From Streptomyces violaceusniger (GTDB lineage: Bacteria; Actinomycetota; Actinomycetes; Streptomycetales; Streptomycetaceae), in NCBI GenBank assembly GCA_005405945.1, contig BJHW01000001.1:5580001-5644000 (forward strand): a stretch of 64,000 nucleotides of DNA. The letters are read 5' to 3'. Position numbers and translations under genes: made by a program. The notes beneath the pieces were generated by a model. It did no database searches. It saw only the letters and a program-made list of their open reading frames with translations, and had not been told where the DNA came from. The first letter of the stretch is position 1. Each line of letters begins with the position of its first letter. Shown here one piece after another: positions 37,567-47,289 of the stretch.

Positions 37567-38906
37567 GTGTCCGTCGTCCGACTGAGGCAGGCCGCGAAGG
37601 AGAGCGTCTCGGGGTTGCCCCGGGAGTTCTGGTGGCTGTGGACCTCCACGCTGGTCAATCGGCTGGGCGGGTTCGTGGCCACGTTTCTTGCCATGTACCT
37701 GACCGTGGACCGCGGCTATTCGGCGATGTTCGCCGGGCTGGTCGGTGCGCTGCACGGGCTGGGCGGCGCCGTGTCGGCGGTCGTCGCCGGGGTGCTGACC
37801 GACCGGCTGGGGCGGCGGCCCACGCTGCTGGTCTCGCAGCTGTCGACCGCGGTCACCGTCGCCGTACTGGGCTTCGTCCAGAACCCGGTCGCCATCGCCG
37901 TCGTGGCCTGTCTGGTGGGGATGACCAGCAACGCGTCACGGCCCGCGGTGCAGGCGATGATCGCCGACATCGTCGCGCCCGGGGATCGGGTACGGGCCTT
38001 CGCGCTCAACTACTGGGCCATCAACCTCGGCTTCGCCGTCTCCGCGGCGGCGGCCGGGCTGATCGCGCGCCATGGCTATCTCACGCTCTTCCTGGCGGAT
38101 GCCGGGATGACGCTGCTGTGTGCGGTCATCGTCTTCGGGAAGGTTCCGGAGTCCCGGCCCGAGCGGGAGCGTGCCGCCGAGGGTGTGGTGGCGGATGCGC
38201 CGGAGCGCGAGGTCGGGTTGGGTACGGTGCTGCGGGACGGGCGGTTCATGGCCGTGGTCGCGCTGTCGTTCCTGGTCGCGACCCTCATCCAGCAGGCGTT
38301 CGTGGCGCTGCCCGTGGCCATGGGGGCGGACGGGCTGTCCAGCACGGACTTCGGCGTCGCGATCGCGACGAACGGCGTACTGATCGTGGCCGTACAGATC
38401 CCGGTGACGCGGTTCCTCGAGCATCGCGACCCGGCGCCGCTGCTGACGGTGTCCGCCCTGCTGACCGGCGCCGGCTTCGGGCTGACCGCCTTCGCCGGGT
38501 CGGTCGGGATGTACGCGCTGGCCGTGATGGTCTGGACGGTCGGCGAGATCATCAACTCCCCGACGCAGATGGGGCTGGTCGCCCGGCTCTCCCCGACCCA
38601 TGGGCGCGGCCGCTACCAAGGGATGTACACCCTGTCGTGGTCCCTCGCCTCGCTCATCGCCCCGCTCGCGGGCGGCGCCGTCATGGACCGCTTCGGCGCG
38701 GATGCCCTGTGGGCGGCCAGCGCCGTGGTGGGCCTCGTGGCGGCCGGGGGTACGTGGCGTTGGGGCGCGCCCTGCGGAGCCGGCCTGCGGCCGGGGAGGT
38801 CGGGGGTGGAGTGGGTGTGGGTGCGGCTCCAGATGCGGCTGCGGCTGGTGGGGCTGGTGCCGCCTCGGGTGGTGGCGTGCCCGTGGTGGGGGCGGGCTCC
38901 TCGTAA
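37567..38906 (+). CDS. MFS transporter, frameshifted at its C terminus
   Basis: 12 predicted membrane helices; the MFS loop 2-3 motif appears as GVLTDRLGRRP (about residue 75). GTG 37567 start. After LVAAGG the frame runs into nonsense; the neighbouring frame gives YVALGRALRSRPAAGE and a Gly/Ala-rich cytoplasmic tail ending at 38906. One G missing in the run 38746-38750. Corrected length 446 residues. Drug or metabolite efflux is plausible; the substrate is unknown. Confidence 0.85.
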
Positions 38907-38958
38907 CGGGGCCGGGGGCCGCCTCCAGTGGGGGCGGTGAACACCGGCTTCAGGGGGA

Positions 38959-41031
38959 TCAAGGCGTGGGTCTCGGGATGACCGGCTCGATGTGGATGGT
39001 CGGCTCGATGCGGAGGGTCGGCTCGATGCGGAGGGTCGGCACCGAGCCCGAGGGCAGGTGGTAAGCCGGGGCGTCGGCCATGCCGGGAAGGTGGGCTGTT
39101 GGTAGGTCGGGTACGGGCCGGGCTCCGTACCCGTGCCGCCGCCCGGCTGATAGCGGTCGTTCCAGCGGGTCACCGGTGTTCCGGGGTAGCTCCGCTCGTC
39201 CCGGTTCACCCATAGGACGAACGTCAGCCCCGTCAGCCCCAGCAGCACGGTGAGCGCCAGCGCCCGTACGGCGGTGATGCGCCGGCGTGCGGGGCCGGTG
39301 GCCCCGGGTGCGATGCTGATCCGTCGCGCCCGCTCCCCCGGCGTCGGCCCGTCCGCCGTGCCCCGGCCCTACCGGTGGTGGGCAGCGGTGCGCGTTCGTC
39401 CACGCCCAGGGCCGCCAGGTGCAGCCCGAGCCGCTGGGTCTGGCCGGGGAGCCGAACGGCGGTGTCGGCCCAGGTGCGGATGGTCTCGGGGGCGATGCCG
39501 TCGGGCGGTACGAGGAGGCTGGGGCCGGTCCAGTTCATGGCCCAGTACGCGGTCCCCCGCGCCACCAGCTGCGCACCGATCAGTACGGCCAGGGCCTCGG
39601 CCAGGGGGGCGAGTGGGTCCTGTTCGGTCTGATCGCCACGGGGCGTTCGCTCGGCCTCCGGCAGCCGGGCGTTCAGCGCGCGGGCCAGGGGCATGCGACG
39701 ACCGCCGTCCAGCAGGCGGAGCACTCGGTGGATGGTCAGCCTCTCCGGCTCCCTGTCCGGCTTCGCCTTCGGCTGCCCCATCCCCTCCGTCTCCTCCACC
39801 CCCCGCACCGCCTCCGCCAGCGGGGTCAGGATCCGGGTCGCGCGGTGCTCCGCCAGCTCGGTGAGCCAGTCCCGCCAGGGCACCCTCGTGCCCGCGTCCG
39901 GGCCGGACAGCAGGACGCGGCCCAGCGCGACCGCGTACCGCGGCTGTACGGAGAGCTGTACGGAGAGCTGTGCCGAGAGAGGTTCCAGGGTGGCGGAGGG
40001 TTCGGCTCCGGGCTCCCGCGCGGGCAGGCGCGCCAGCCGTTCCAGCCGGACGGCCAGGGCCGGATGCGCGTCGTCGGGGCTGCGGGCCGCTCGACGGCGC
40101 GGGCGCGCAACGCGGCCATCGGCTCCCGGAGTTCGGGCGCCTCGACCATATGGGCGAAGGCGCGGAACGGATCGTCGGGGACCCGACCCGTCGCCCGGCG
40201 CAGCGGGGCGAGGAAGTCGGCGAGGAACTCCTGCCACGCCGCCTCCAGCGCCACCGTGGAGCACAGCGCGTCGGCGACGGCGCCCGGACCGGCCACCCGC
40301 GCCGCCTCGCGATCGGCCTCCAGCTCCTGCCGCCGCCGGACCGGGCGGGTGAGCCAGCGGAAGACGTGGGTGTAGAGGCCGAGCAGCAGCAGCGGCACGC
40401 CCGCGTACAGCCGCACCAGGTCGTTCGCGGCCGACGCGTCCTGGATCGCCTGCCGGGCGGCGACCAGGCCCGCCGCGCCCCGGTGGGCGACCGCGCCGAA
40501 GCGGCTGTGGCGGCCGGAGAAGTGGCCCAGCTCATGCGCGAGGACGGCGCGCAGCTCGGCGGGCGACAGACCGGCCAGCAGGGGCAGTCCGAGGTAGAGG
40601 ACGCGTCGGCCGGGGGCGAGCCCGAGGAGCGGTGCGTCCTCGGTGACGGAGGCGTTGACCTCGGCGGTCAGCCTGATGTGGCCGGGCGGCCGGGTGCCGA
40701 CGTCGAGGGCCAGCTCCTCGACCGTGCGCCATAACTCCGGGGCCCCGCGCCGGGTCACCGTCACCGCGCCCTCGCGCGGGGCGGCGGGGCGGGCGGTGCG
40801 GATCACCGCCCACACCATGCCGAAGACGATCGGGGCGAACGCCGCGCAGGCGGTGACGACGGTGGTGGGCGGTGTCATGGCCTCCGGCGTTCCCGCGGTC
40901 CATAAGGCCGCCACGAGGAAGGCCGCCCAGAGCAGCACCATGGCCGCGACCAGCGCGTAGAAGACGGCGAGCAGGGCGAGGGCGAGGAGCGCGCGGGAAG
41001 TGGCGAGGAGCGCGCGGGCGGCGGCGATCAC
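38959..41031 (-). CDS. M48-family membrane metalloprotease, three frameshifts
   Basis: GTG 41031 overlaps the sigma-factor stop (GTGA). Two membrane helices (about 14-45 and 55-80) precede a zinc-protease domain with AHELGHFSGRH (H166, E167, H170) and QELEADREA supplying the third ligand. It continues in other frames through PRYAVALGRVLLSG and a C-terminal helix LALTVLLGLTGLTFVLW, and ends in a repeated IEPT-type tail (RIEPTLRIEPTIHIEP). Breaks at about 40,076, 39,365 and 39,085 each need one extra base; corrected length is 692 codons. HtpX-like quality control or sigma-linked proteolysis is possible. Confidence 0.78.
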
Positions 41032-41744
41032 CGACGCCCCCGCATGCCGTCGCGGGCGCGGTTCGGGACGTCGTCGCGTGCCCCGCTCCGGGCGCCGTCC
41101 CCGCCCCGCAACGCCCGGCCCTCGTCCCTGAACCCGGCCGACAGCCACTCCGCGGCCCCGTACAGGGCCACGCTCAGCGGGTCCTTCGGGGTGCGGGTCA
41201 GGAGGCGCTCGGTCGCGCGGCCCAGCTCCGGGGAGACGTCGAGCAACAGGCTCAGCCGGGCACGGGCCTTGTGGAGGTTGCTGCCGACGCTGCCGACGGA
41301 GATGCCCAGCTCAGCCGAGATCGCCTGATAGCTCATGCCCTCGAGCGAGTGCATGACGACCACCTGGCGCTGGCGCGGCGGCAGCGTGCCGAGGGCGCGC
41401 AGGGCGGCCAGCGCCTCGGCGGTCTCCTCCACGCTCGCGGTCGTGGCGGCCGGGACGCTCATCTCGACCGGCTTCCAGCGGAACCACCAGCGCCGCCCGT
41501 CCCGCGAGAGCTTGCGCCGCATGGTGGTGGTCACCCATGCCTCGGGCGAGGCGCACGCCCTGACCTCGGGCCAGCGGCGCATCGCCTCGATATACGCCTC
41601 CTGCACGGCGTCCTCGGCGTTCTGCCGGTTGTCGCTGAGCATCACCGCGCGGGCGGCCAGCCAGGGGTAGGTGCGGGCGTAGAAGGCGTCGAACTCCTCC
41701 TCGGGCCGCCCGCCGCGCGTGGTCTCCTCGACGGTGTCACTCAC
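41028..41744 (-). CDS. ECF (SigE-type) RNA polymerase sigma factor
   Basis: About 238 residues from GTG 41744 (VSDTVEETT); an upstream ATG at 41798 is possible. Region 2: FYARTYPWLAARAVML and AEDAVQEAYIEAMRRWPEV. Region 4: LGTLPPRQRQVVVMHSLEGM and SYQAISAELGISVGSVGSNL. A C-terminal extension of about 60 residues follows. It is the middle gene of an overlapping trio with a small membrane protein upstream and the M48 protease downstream; either could tether or release it. No classical anti-sigma (zinc-type) is seen. Confidence 0.9.
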   Translation of the reverse strand: MSDTVEETTRGGRPEEEFDAFYARTYPWLAARAVMLSDNRQNAEDAVQEAYIEAMRRWPEVRACASPEAWVTTTMRRKLSRDGRRWWFRWKPVEMSVPAATTASVEETAEALAALRALGTLPPRQRQVVVMHSLEGMSYQAISAELGISVGSVGSNLHKARARLSLLLDVSPELGRATERLLTRTPKDPLSVALYGAAEWLSAGFRDEGRALRGGDGARSGARDDVPNRARDGMRGRR

Positions 41745-42072
41745 CTCGATCGCCCCCGCTCCGCCCCGTCCCGGTCGCCCCGGTAGCCCGGCTCGCACCG
41801 CCCGTTCCGCTCGCCCCTGTCACCCCGCCCGTTCCGCTCGCCCCACTCCCCCGACCCTCCGGCCGCCGCCGTATGGTCAGCGCCGCGCCGTCGGGGCGGC
41901 GGTCGGTGAGGACCGTGCCCGGCTCCGTTCTGTTCACCAACTCGGCCAGCGTGCGCGCCCGGAGCCGTTCGCCCGAGCGCGCCGCCAGCCAGCGGATGAC
42001 GTCCCCCATCAGCCGTAGCACTCCCACCGTCACGACCGTTGCCACCGTGGGCCACGGATTGTCCATGAGCAC
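41737..42072 (-). CDS. Small membrane-anchored protein upstream of the sigma factor
   Basis: 111 residues (ATG 42072, or 42066). A hydrophobic N-terminal segment TVATVVTVGVLRLMGDVI is followed by a soluble part RTLAELVNRTEPGTVLTDRR and a Gly/Ser/Thr-rich tail. Its stop overlaps the sigma start by 8 bases. The position suggests a regulator or sensor for the sigma factor, but no known anti-sigma motif is visible. Confidence 0.6.
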   Translation of the reverse strand: MLMDNPWPTVATVVTVGVLRLMGDVIRWLAARSGERLRARTLAELVNRTEPGTVLTDRRPDGAALTIRRRPEGRGSGASGTGGVTGASGTGGASRATGATGTGRSGGDRGE

Positions 42073-42181
42073 CGTTGTGTCTCCTCTTCATGGTTCCCGG
42101 CCGCCGGAGCCGGTTCACCATGAAGAGCCCTCATGGACGGTATTTCTTCACCGCCTTCCTCACGATGTTTCAGGGGAGGTG

Positions 42182-43927
42182 TCAGCGAAGTGCGCGCTGC
42201 GCCTCGTACAGGTTGCGGGGGTGGACCGCCTCCGGGTGCCCGTAGGACTCGATACGGGAGTGGAGCGGACCGGTGAAGTCCGGGACGTCGATCTGGCCGA
42301 ACTGCCGGACCTCGCTGATCCCGACCGTCGCGCTGTACGGCGCAATGTCGTCGATCTTGACGCACCCGGCCCGCTGATTGGTGACCGTGACGTTCCAGTG
42401 GGCGAACCGCGCACCGTAGAGCGGACCGGCGCTCGCGTCGCCGCCGTGCGACCCCGTGTTGTCCACGGTGATCTCCGTACGGACGTTGGCGAAGGGCATC
42501 CCGCGGTGGGTGTCGAAGGTGCCCATCTCCATCCGGCCGCGCGACCAGACGTTGTAGCTGGACAGCCCCTCCACGTTGATCCCGTGCAGCTGTGTCCCCG
42601 CCGGGGCCGGGACGGTGCGCTGGACCAGGACGAAGTCCTCCACGAGGTTGTCGTGCGAACCCTCACGGCAGCAGTAAGGATGGTGGCTGCCACGGCCGGT
42701 CACCCGGGTGCGGCGCAGGGTGCACGCCTTGGCGGCGACGAGCAGGAAGCCGTTGTCGACGTTGTTGACGGTCACGTCGTCCACCCAGCAGTCCCACGCG
42801 CACTGCAGCGCGACGCCGTTGTACCCCTTGTCCAGCAGGTGCTGCGCCTGCGGGGTCTCGACGACGTCGAGGGTGATGCCCTCGACCCCGGAGCCGGTGA
42901 CCGGGCGCACCAGCGTGGTGAACCGGGGCTTCCAGACGGGCCGTGCGTCGAGCGGCAGCGGACGGTCGAGGGTCACCCGGCGGCGCCGCCGGTCGACGGC
43001 GACGACGCGGCACGGCCACTCATAGGGGACGTACGAGGTGAGCTTGGTCTTGTCGGTCCAGACGTAGTCGGCGGCGCCCTCGACGTCGCCGGCCATATGG
43101 GCCAGCAGCGAGTGGCCGTCGTCGTCGGTGAGTTGGAGCAGCACGCGGTCGCCGCGGCGCAGGGCGGACGGGTCCCCGACGGTCACCGTCCAGTCGCCGC
43201 GGCGGGCGGGGGCGGCGAAGTCGGTGAGGGTGTGCCACTCGTCGCGCCGGTTGCCGGTCCAGCCCTCGAACGGCCATGCCTGGGCCCGGATCGCGTCGGT
43301 GAGGGAGCGCCGACGGGCGTCCGGGCAGACCCAGATGAGCCCGCCGGCCCAGGACCAGGACGACTTGTTGCCGCCGTAGCGGCTGCCGTACGGGCCGATC
43401 AGCTCGGTGAGGTTACGGGTCGCGTGCAGGGTGGTGCGGCCGCTGCCCGCCCCGCGCAGTACGACGTTGTCGTAGCCGAGGCGGATGACGTCGTCCACGC
43501 GGTACGTCCCGGGCGGCACCAGCACCGTACCGCCGCCGCGGCGACCGGCGGCGGCGATGGCGCGGTTGATCGCGGGGGCGGCGTCCGCGGAGCCGTCGGG
43601 CCGGGCGCCGAAGGCGCGGACGTCCGCGACGACGGGCAGGCGGGGGAAGCTCGTGCGGCCACCGAGGTATCCGGCGCGGCCGACGTAGGGGATCTGGGGG
43701 TGGGTGTACGGCTGGGCGCGGAACTCACGCCAGAGGGCGGAGGTGCCCGGCCCGCCGGGCGTGCCCGTCCCGCCCGGCGTACGGGTCCCGCCCGGCATAC
43801 CCGGTGCGGCGGCCGCCGCCGCGTCCGTGGCGGTCAGGAGCGGGGCCCCCGCCCCCAGGAGCGTGGCGCCCGCCGCCAGGCCCATCGCACCGCCGAGCAA
43901 CTGCCTTCTGCCGATCTCCGTGCCCAT
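42182..43927 (-). CDS. Tat-exported right-handed beta-helix protein
   Basis: 581 residues. Twin-arginine signal GRRQLLGGAMGLAAGATLLG with an Ala-rich cleavage region near residue 38. The mature part begins with the pectate-lyase-3 type entry DVRAFGARPDGSADAAPAIN and VPPGTYRVDD, then a ladder of short beta coils (DVTVNNVDNGFLLVAAKACT, WNVTVTNQRAGCVKIDD). It is probably an extracellular polysaccharide lyase or hydrolase. Catalytic residues cannot be assigned from the sequence alone. Confidence 0.8.
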   Translation of the reverse strand: MGTEIGRRQLLGGAMGLAAGATLLGAGAPLLTATDAAAAAAPGMPGGTRTPGGTGTPGGPGTSALWREFRAQPYTHPQIPYVGRAGYLGGRTSFPRLPVVADVRAFGARPDGSADAAPAINRAIAAAGRRGGGTVLVPPGTYRVDDVIRLGYDNVVLRGAGSGRTTLHATRNLTELIGPYGSRYGGNKSSWSWAGGLIWVCPDARRRSLTDAIRAQAWPFEGWTGNRRDEWHTLTDFAAPARRGDWTVTVGDPSALRRGDRVLLQLTDDDGHSLLAHMAGDVEGAADYVWTDKTKLTSYVPYEWPCRVVAVDRRRRRVTLDRPLPLDARPVWKPRFTTLVRPVTGSGVEGITLDVVETPQAQHLLDKGYNGVALQCAWDCWVDDVTVNNVDNGFLLVAAKACTLRRTRVTGRGSHHPYCCREGSHDNLVEDFVLVQRTVPAPAGTQLHGINVEGLSSYNVWSRGRMEMGTFDTHRGMPFANVRTEITVDNTGSHGGDASAGPLYGARFAHWNVTVTNQRAGCVKIDDIAPYSATVGISEVRQFGQIDVPDFTGPLHSRIESYGHPEAVHPRNLYEAQRALR

Positions 43928-44117
43928 GAGCCAGCCCCGCCTTCCATGGATGTGAACGCAGTTCAGGTGAGAGACGGCGTGAGAATGCCATGGGGCAGGG
44001 GTGCGCGGAAGGGGTCGCGTCAGGATGGGCAGAGATCAACAGGAGAAGTCAACAGAATGGGCGGAGGTCAAGCAGAAAGGCAGGCGTCGGACGAAGACCG
44101 GGCCGTAGCCCGGTCGT

Positions 44118-44733
44118 TCACTTCGCCGCATCCCGAGTCAGATTGCTGAACGCCTCAAGATTCCGGGTCGATTCGCCCCGCGAGGTACGCCACGCGTACT
44201 CCTTGCGAATGGCCGTGGCGAACCCCATCTCCAGCAGCGTGTTGAAGCTGCCGTCCGCGTTCTCCAGCACCGTGCCGAGCAGCCGGTCCACCTCCTCCGG
44301 GGTGACGGCCACGAGCGGCAGCTTGCCCACCAGATAGATGTCGCCGAGCTGGTCGATCGCGTAACTCACCCCGTACAGCCGGGTGTTGCGCTCCAGCAGC
44401 CAGCGGTGGACCGCCTCGTGGTTCTCGTCCGGGTGGCGGACGACGAAGGCGTTGACCGAGAGGGAGTGCCGGCCGACCCGCAGCGAGCAGGTGGTCGACA
44501 GCTTGCGGGTGCCCGGGAGAGTGACGACATAGGTGCCGTCCTCCGGGCTCTCCCACTCCAGTTCGGCGTCGTCCAGCGTCCGCTCGATGACGGCCCGGGG
44601 TCGGCCTCGGGGCCGTGTCGGCCTTACGGTCGGCGTCGCGGGCCGTGTCGGCCTTACGGTCGGCCTCGGCCACGGGGTCAGCCTTACGGTCGGCCTGGGG
44701 CTCGGCCATGGGGTCAGCCTTGGGGTCAGCCAT
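44118..44733 (-). CDS. YbjN-domain protein, two frameshifts near the N terminus
   Basis: The C-terminal 165 residues form a YbjN domain (RAVIERTLDDAELEWESPED, LSVNAFVVRHPDENHEAVHR, YAIDQLGDIYLVGKLPLVAV). The N terminus from ATG 44733 reads as an acidic repeat of DRKADTA type in another frame. Two missing C bases near 44594-44600 and 44607-44612 give a continuous 206 codons (618 bases). YbjN proteins have a type III chaperone-like fold and roles in stress and motility in other bacteria. It overlaps the mshA stop by 8 bases. Confidence 0.8.
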
Positions 44734-46086
44734 GGGCCGATCGTAGGCGACGCCGCTCCCGCATCGCCTCCGTGTACACCTCCGCCGTGGCCGCGGCGGC
44801 CGTGTCCCATCCGAAGGACTGGGCGTGCCGGGCCGCCGCCGCACCCATCCGGTCCGCCCGCCCGGGTCCTGGACGAAGGCGCTCAGGGCACGGGCGTAGT
44901 CGGCGGGGTCGTGGCCGTCGATCAGCGTGCCGCTGACCCCGTCCCGTACGGCCACCGGAAGGCCGCCCACCGAGGCCGCCACGACCGGGGTGCCGCACGC
45001 CTGCGCCTCGATGGCCACCAGCCCGAACGACTCGCTGTACGACGGCATGACCAGCACGGACGCCGCCCGGTACCAGTCCGCGAGCTCGTCCTGCGCACAG
45101 GGCGGCCGGAACCGGACCACATCGCAGATCCCCAGCCGCGCCGCCAGCTTGTGCAGCCCCTCGGGCTTGGCCAGGCCACTACCGCTGGGGCCGCCCACCA
45201 CGGGCACGACCATGCGCTCGCGCAGCGAGGGGTCCTCCTCCAGGAGGTGGGCGACGGCGTGCAGCAGGATGTCGGGGGCCTTCAGCGGCTGTATGCGCCC
45301 GGCGAAGAGGGGTATGAGCGCGTCGGCCGGGAGCCCCAGCCGGGCCCGGGCGGCGGCCCGGCCGTCGGCGGGCCGGAAGCGGTCGAGGTTCACCCCGGGG
45401 TGGACGACCGCCACCAGCTCGCGCGCCGCCTCGTAGTGGCGCACCAGCTCCTCCGCCTCCTCGGCGGTGTTGGCGATCAGCCGGTCGGCGGCGCGGACGA
45501 TCTGCTGCTCGCCGATGACGCGGGCCGCGGGCTCGGGAGTGTCGCCCGCCGCCAGCGCGGCGTTCTTGACCTTGGCCATGGTGTGCATGGCGTGCACCAG
45601 CGGCACTCCCCAGCGCTCGGCGGCCAGCCAGCCGACGTGGCCGGAGAGCCAGTAGTGGGAGTGGACGAGGTCGTAATGGCCCGGCCGGTGCCCGGCCCAC
45701 GCCTGCATGACGCCGTGGGTGAACGCGCACAGCTGCGCCGGGAGGTCCTCCTTGGCCAGACCCTCGTAGGGCCCGGCGTCCACATGCCGGACGAGCACCC
45801 CGGGGGCGAGCTCGACGGCCGGGGGCAGCGCGGCGGTGGTGGCCCGGGTGAAGATCTCCACCTCGATGTCGATGGCGGCGAGGCGCCTGGCCAGCTCCAC
45901 GATGTAGACGTTCATGCCGCCGGCGTCGCCGGTGCCGGGCTGGTGCAGCGGCGAGGTGTGGACGCTGAGCATCGCGATCCGCCGCGGCCGCCGTGACGTA
46001 CGGCGAATCCGCTGGTGGGACGGGGCGCCGAACGGTATGTGGGACCGGCCTCGCAGGCCGCCGAGCCGGGACGCGTGCTGGCTCAC
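44726..46086 (-). CDS. mshA: D-inositol-3-phosphate glycosyltransferase MshA, frameshifted
   Basis: GT-B enzyme for the first step of mycothiol synthesis, adding GlcNAc to inositol-3-phosphate. Markers: SVHTSPLHQPGTGDAGGMNV at the N terminus (UDP-GlcNAc entry), HSHYWLSG, VVHPGVNLDRF, FAGRIQPLKAPDIL and SYSESFGLVAIEAQACGTPV. The last part, RADRMGAAAARHAQSFGWDT, is in another frame; one base is missing near 44855-44865. Corrected 453 residues. It is followed immediately by the YbjN gene and preceded by a 45-bp minisatellite. Confidence 0.93.
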
Positions 46087-46260
46087 CGCGCGTTACCTCC
46101 TTGCCGGGGCGGGCTCCCTCCAGGGCGTCAACACCGGAGCGTGTAGTTCCCATTTCCGCTTTGCCAAAGCGTGACGTTCTGATGTCCGACGGCCACTCCC
46201 CGTCCGCCCCGCCATGGGCTCCTCCTGCGCCCCGGAGCGGGTTCCCCGTCCGCCCCGGAA

Positions 46261-46440
46261 CAGGCTCCCCTCCACCACGGAACGGGCCTCTCCTCCGCCC
46301 CGGAACAGGCTCCCCTCCACCACGGAACGGGCCTCTCCTCCGCCCCGGAACAGGCTCCCCTCCACCACGGAACGGGCCTCTCCTCCGCCCCGGAACAGGC
46401 TCCCCTCCACCACGGAACGGGCCTCTCCTCCGCCCCGGAA
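46261..46440. repeat. 45-bp minisatellite, four copies, upstream of mshA
   Basis: Four tandem 45-base units (starts 46261, 46306, 46351, 46396) with the sequence caggctcccctccaccacgg and onward, plus partial units on both sides. They fill the divergent gap 46,087-46,476 between mshA and a methyltransferase. 45 is a multiple of three, so long spurious frames run through it. Confidence 0.95.
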
Positions 46441-46476
46441 CAGGCTCGTCCTGCGCCCCGGCATAGGCTCAGCGCC

Positions 46477-47289
46477 ATGCCCGCCCGCGTTCCCCCGCCG
46501 TCCCGCCCGATCGGTTCGGCGACCCGCGGGACCACCAACCCCAACCGCCTGCGCCGCATGGACCGGTGGATCGCGGCCGCGCACGGGCCCGCGCTGCGGC
46601 GGGCCGGGGAGGCGCCGGTGGCGGTGGACCTGGGGTACGGGGCGGCCCCGTGGACCGCCGTCGAGCTGCTGGAGCGGCTGCGGACCGTACGGGCCGGGGC
46701 CCGCGTCGTGGGGGTCGAGATCGACCCCGGGCGCGTGCTCGCCGCGCGGCCGTACGAGCGCGAGGGGCTCACCTTCGCGCACGGCGGCTTCGAGGTGCCG
46801 CTGCCCGGCGGGGCCCGCCCGGCGCTCATCCGGGCGGCCAACGTGTTGCGGCAGTACGAGGAGGGCGAGGTCGCCGCGGTGTGGCGGCGGCTGTGCGCGC
46901 GGCTGGCGCCCGGCGGGCTGCTGGTGGAGGGCACCTGCGATGAGATCGGGCGGCGGCACGTATGGGTCGCGCTCGACGCGTCGGGCCCGCGCACGGTGAC
47001 CTTCGCGGCCCGCCTCGGCTCCCTGGAACGCCCCTCCGACCTGGCCGAACGGCTCCCCAAGGCGCTGATCCACCGCAATGTGCCGGGCGAGCCGGTGCAC
47101 ACCTTCCTGCGCGACTTCGACCGCGCCTGGGCTGCCGCCGCCCCGTACGCGCCGCTCAGCGCGCGTCAGCGCTGGATACGCAGCGCCCAGACGCTGCGCG
47201 CGGAAGGCTGGCCGCTCACCGACGGCCCGCGGCGCTGGCGCCAGGGCGAGGTCACGGTGCGGTGGGAGGCGGTGGCGCCCCGGGGCTGA
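46477..47289 (+). CDS. Class I SAM-dependent methyltransferase-like protein
   Basis: 270 residues. Motif I VAVDLGYGAAPWTAVEL (residues 48-64), then VVGVEIDPGRV and a post-I region. ALIRAANVLRQYEEGEV and LAPGGLLVEGTCDEIGRRHV are typical of a methyltransferase core. No substrate-specific motif. It converges on the permease gene with a 38-base overlap at their 3' ends. Confidence 0.78.
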   Translation: MPARVPPPSRPIGSATRGTTNPNRLRRMDRWIAAAHGPALRRAGEAPVAVDLGYGAAPWTAVELLERLRTVRAGARVVGVEIDPGRVLAARPYEREGLTFAHGGFEVPLPGGARPALIRAANVLRQYEEGEVAAVWRRLCARLAPGGLLVEGTCDEIGRRHVWVALDASGPRTVTFAARLGSLERPSDLAERLPKALIHRNVPGEPVHTFLRDFDRAWAAAAPYAPLSARQRWIRSAQTLRAEGWPLTDGPRRWRQGEVTVRWEAVAPRG

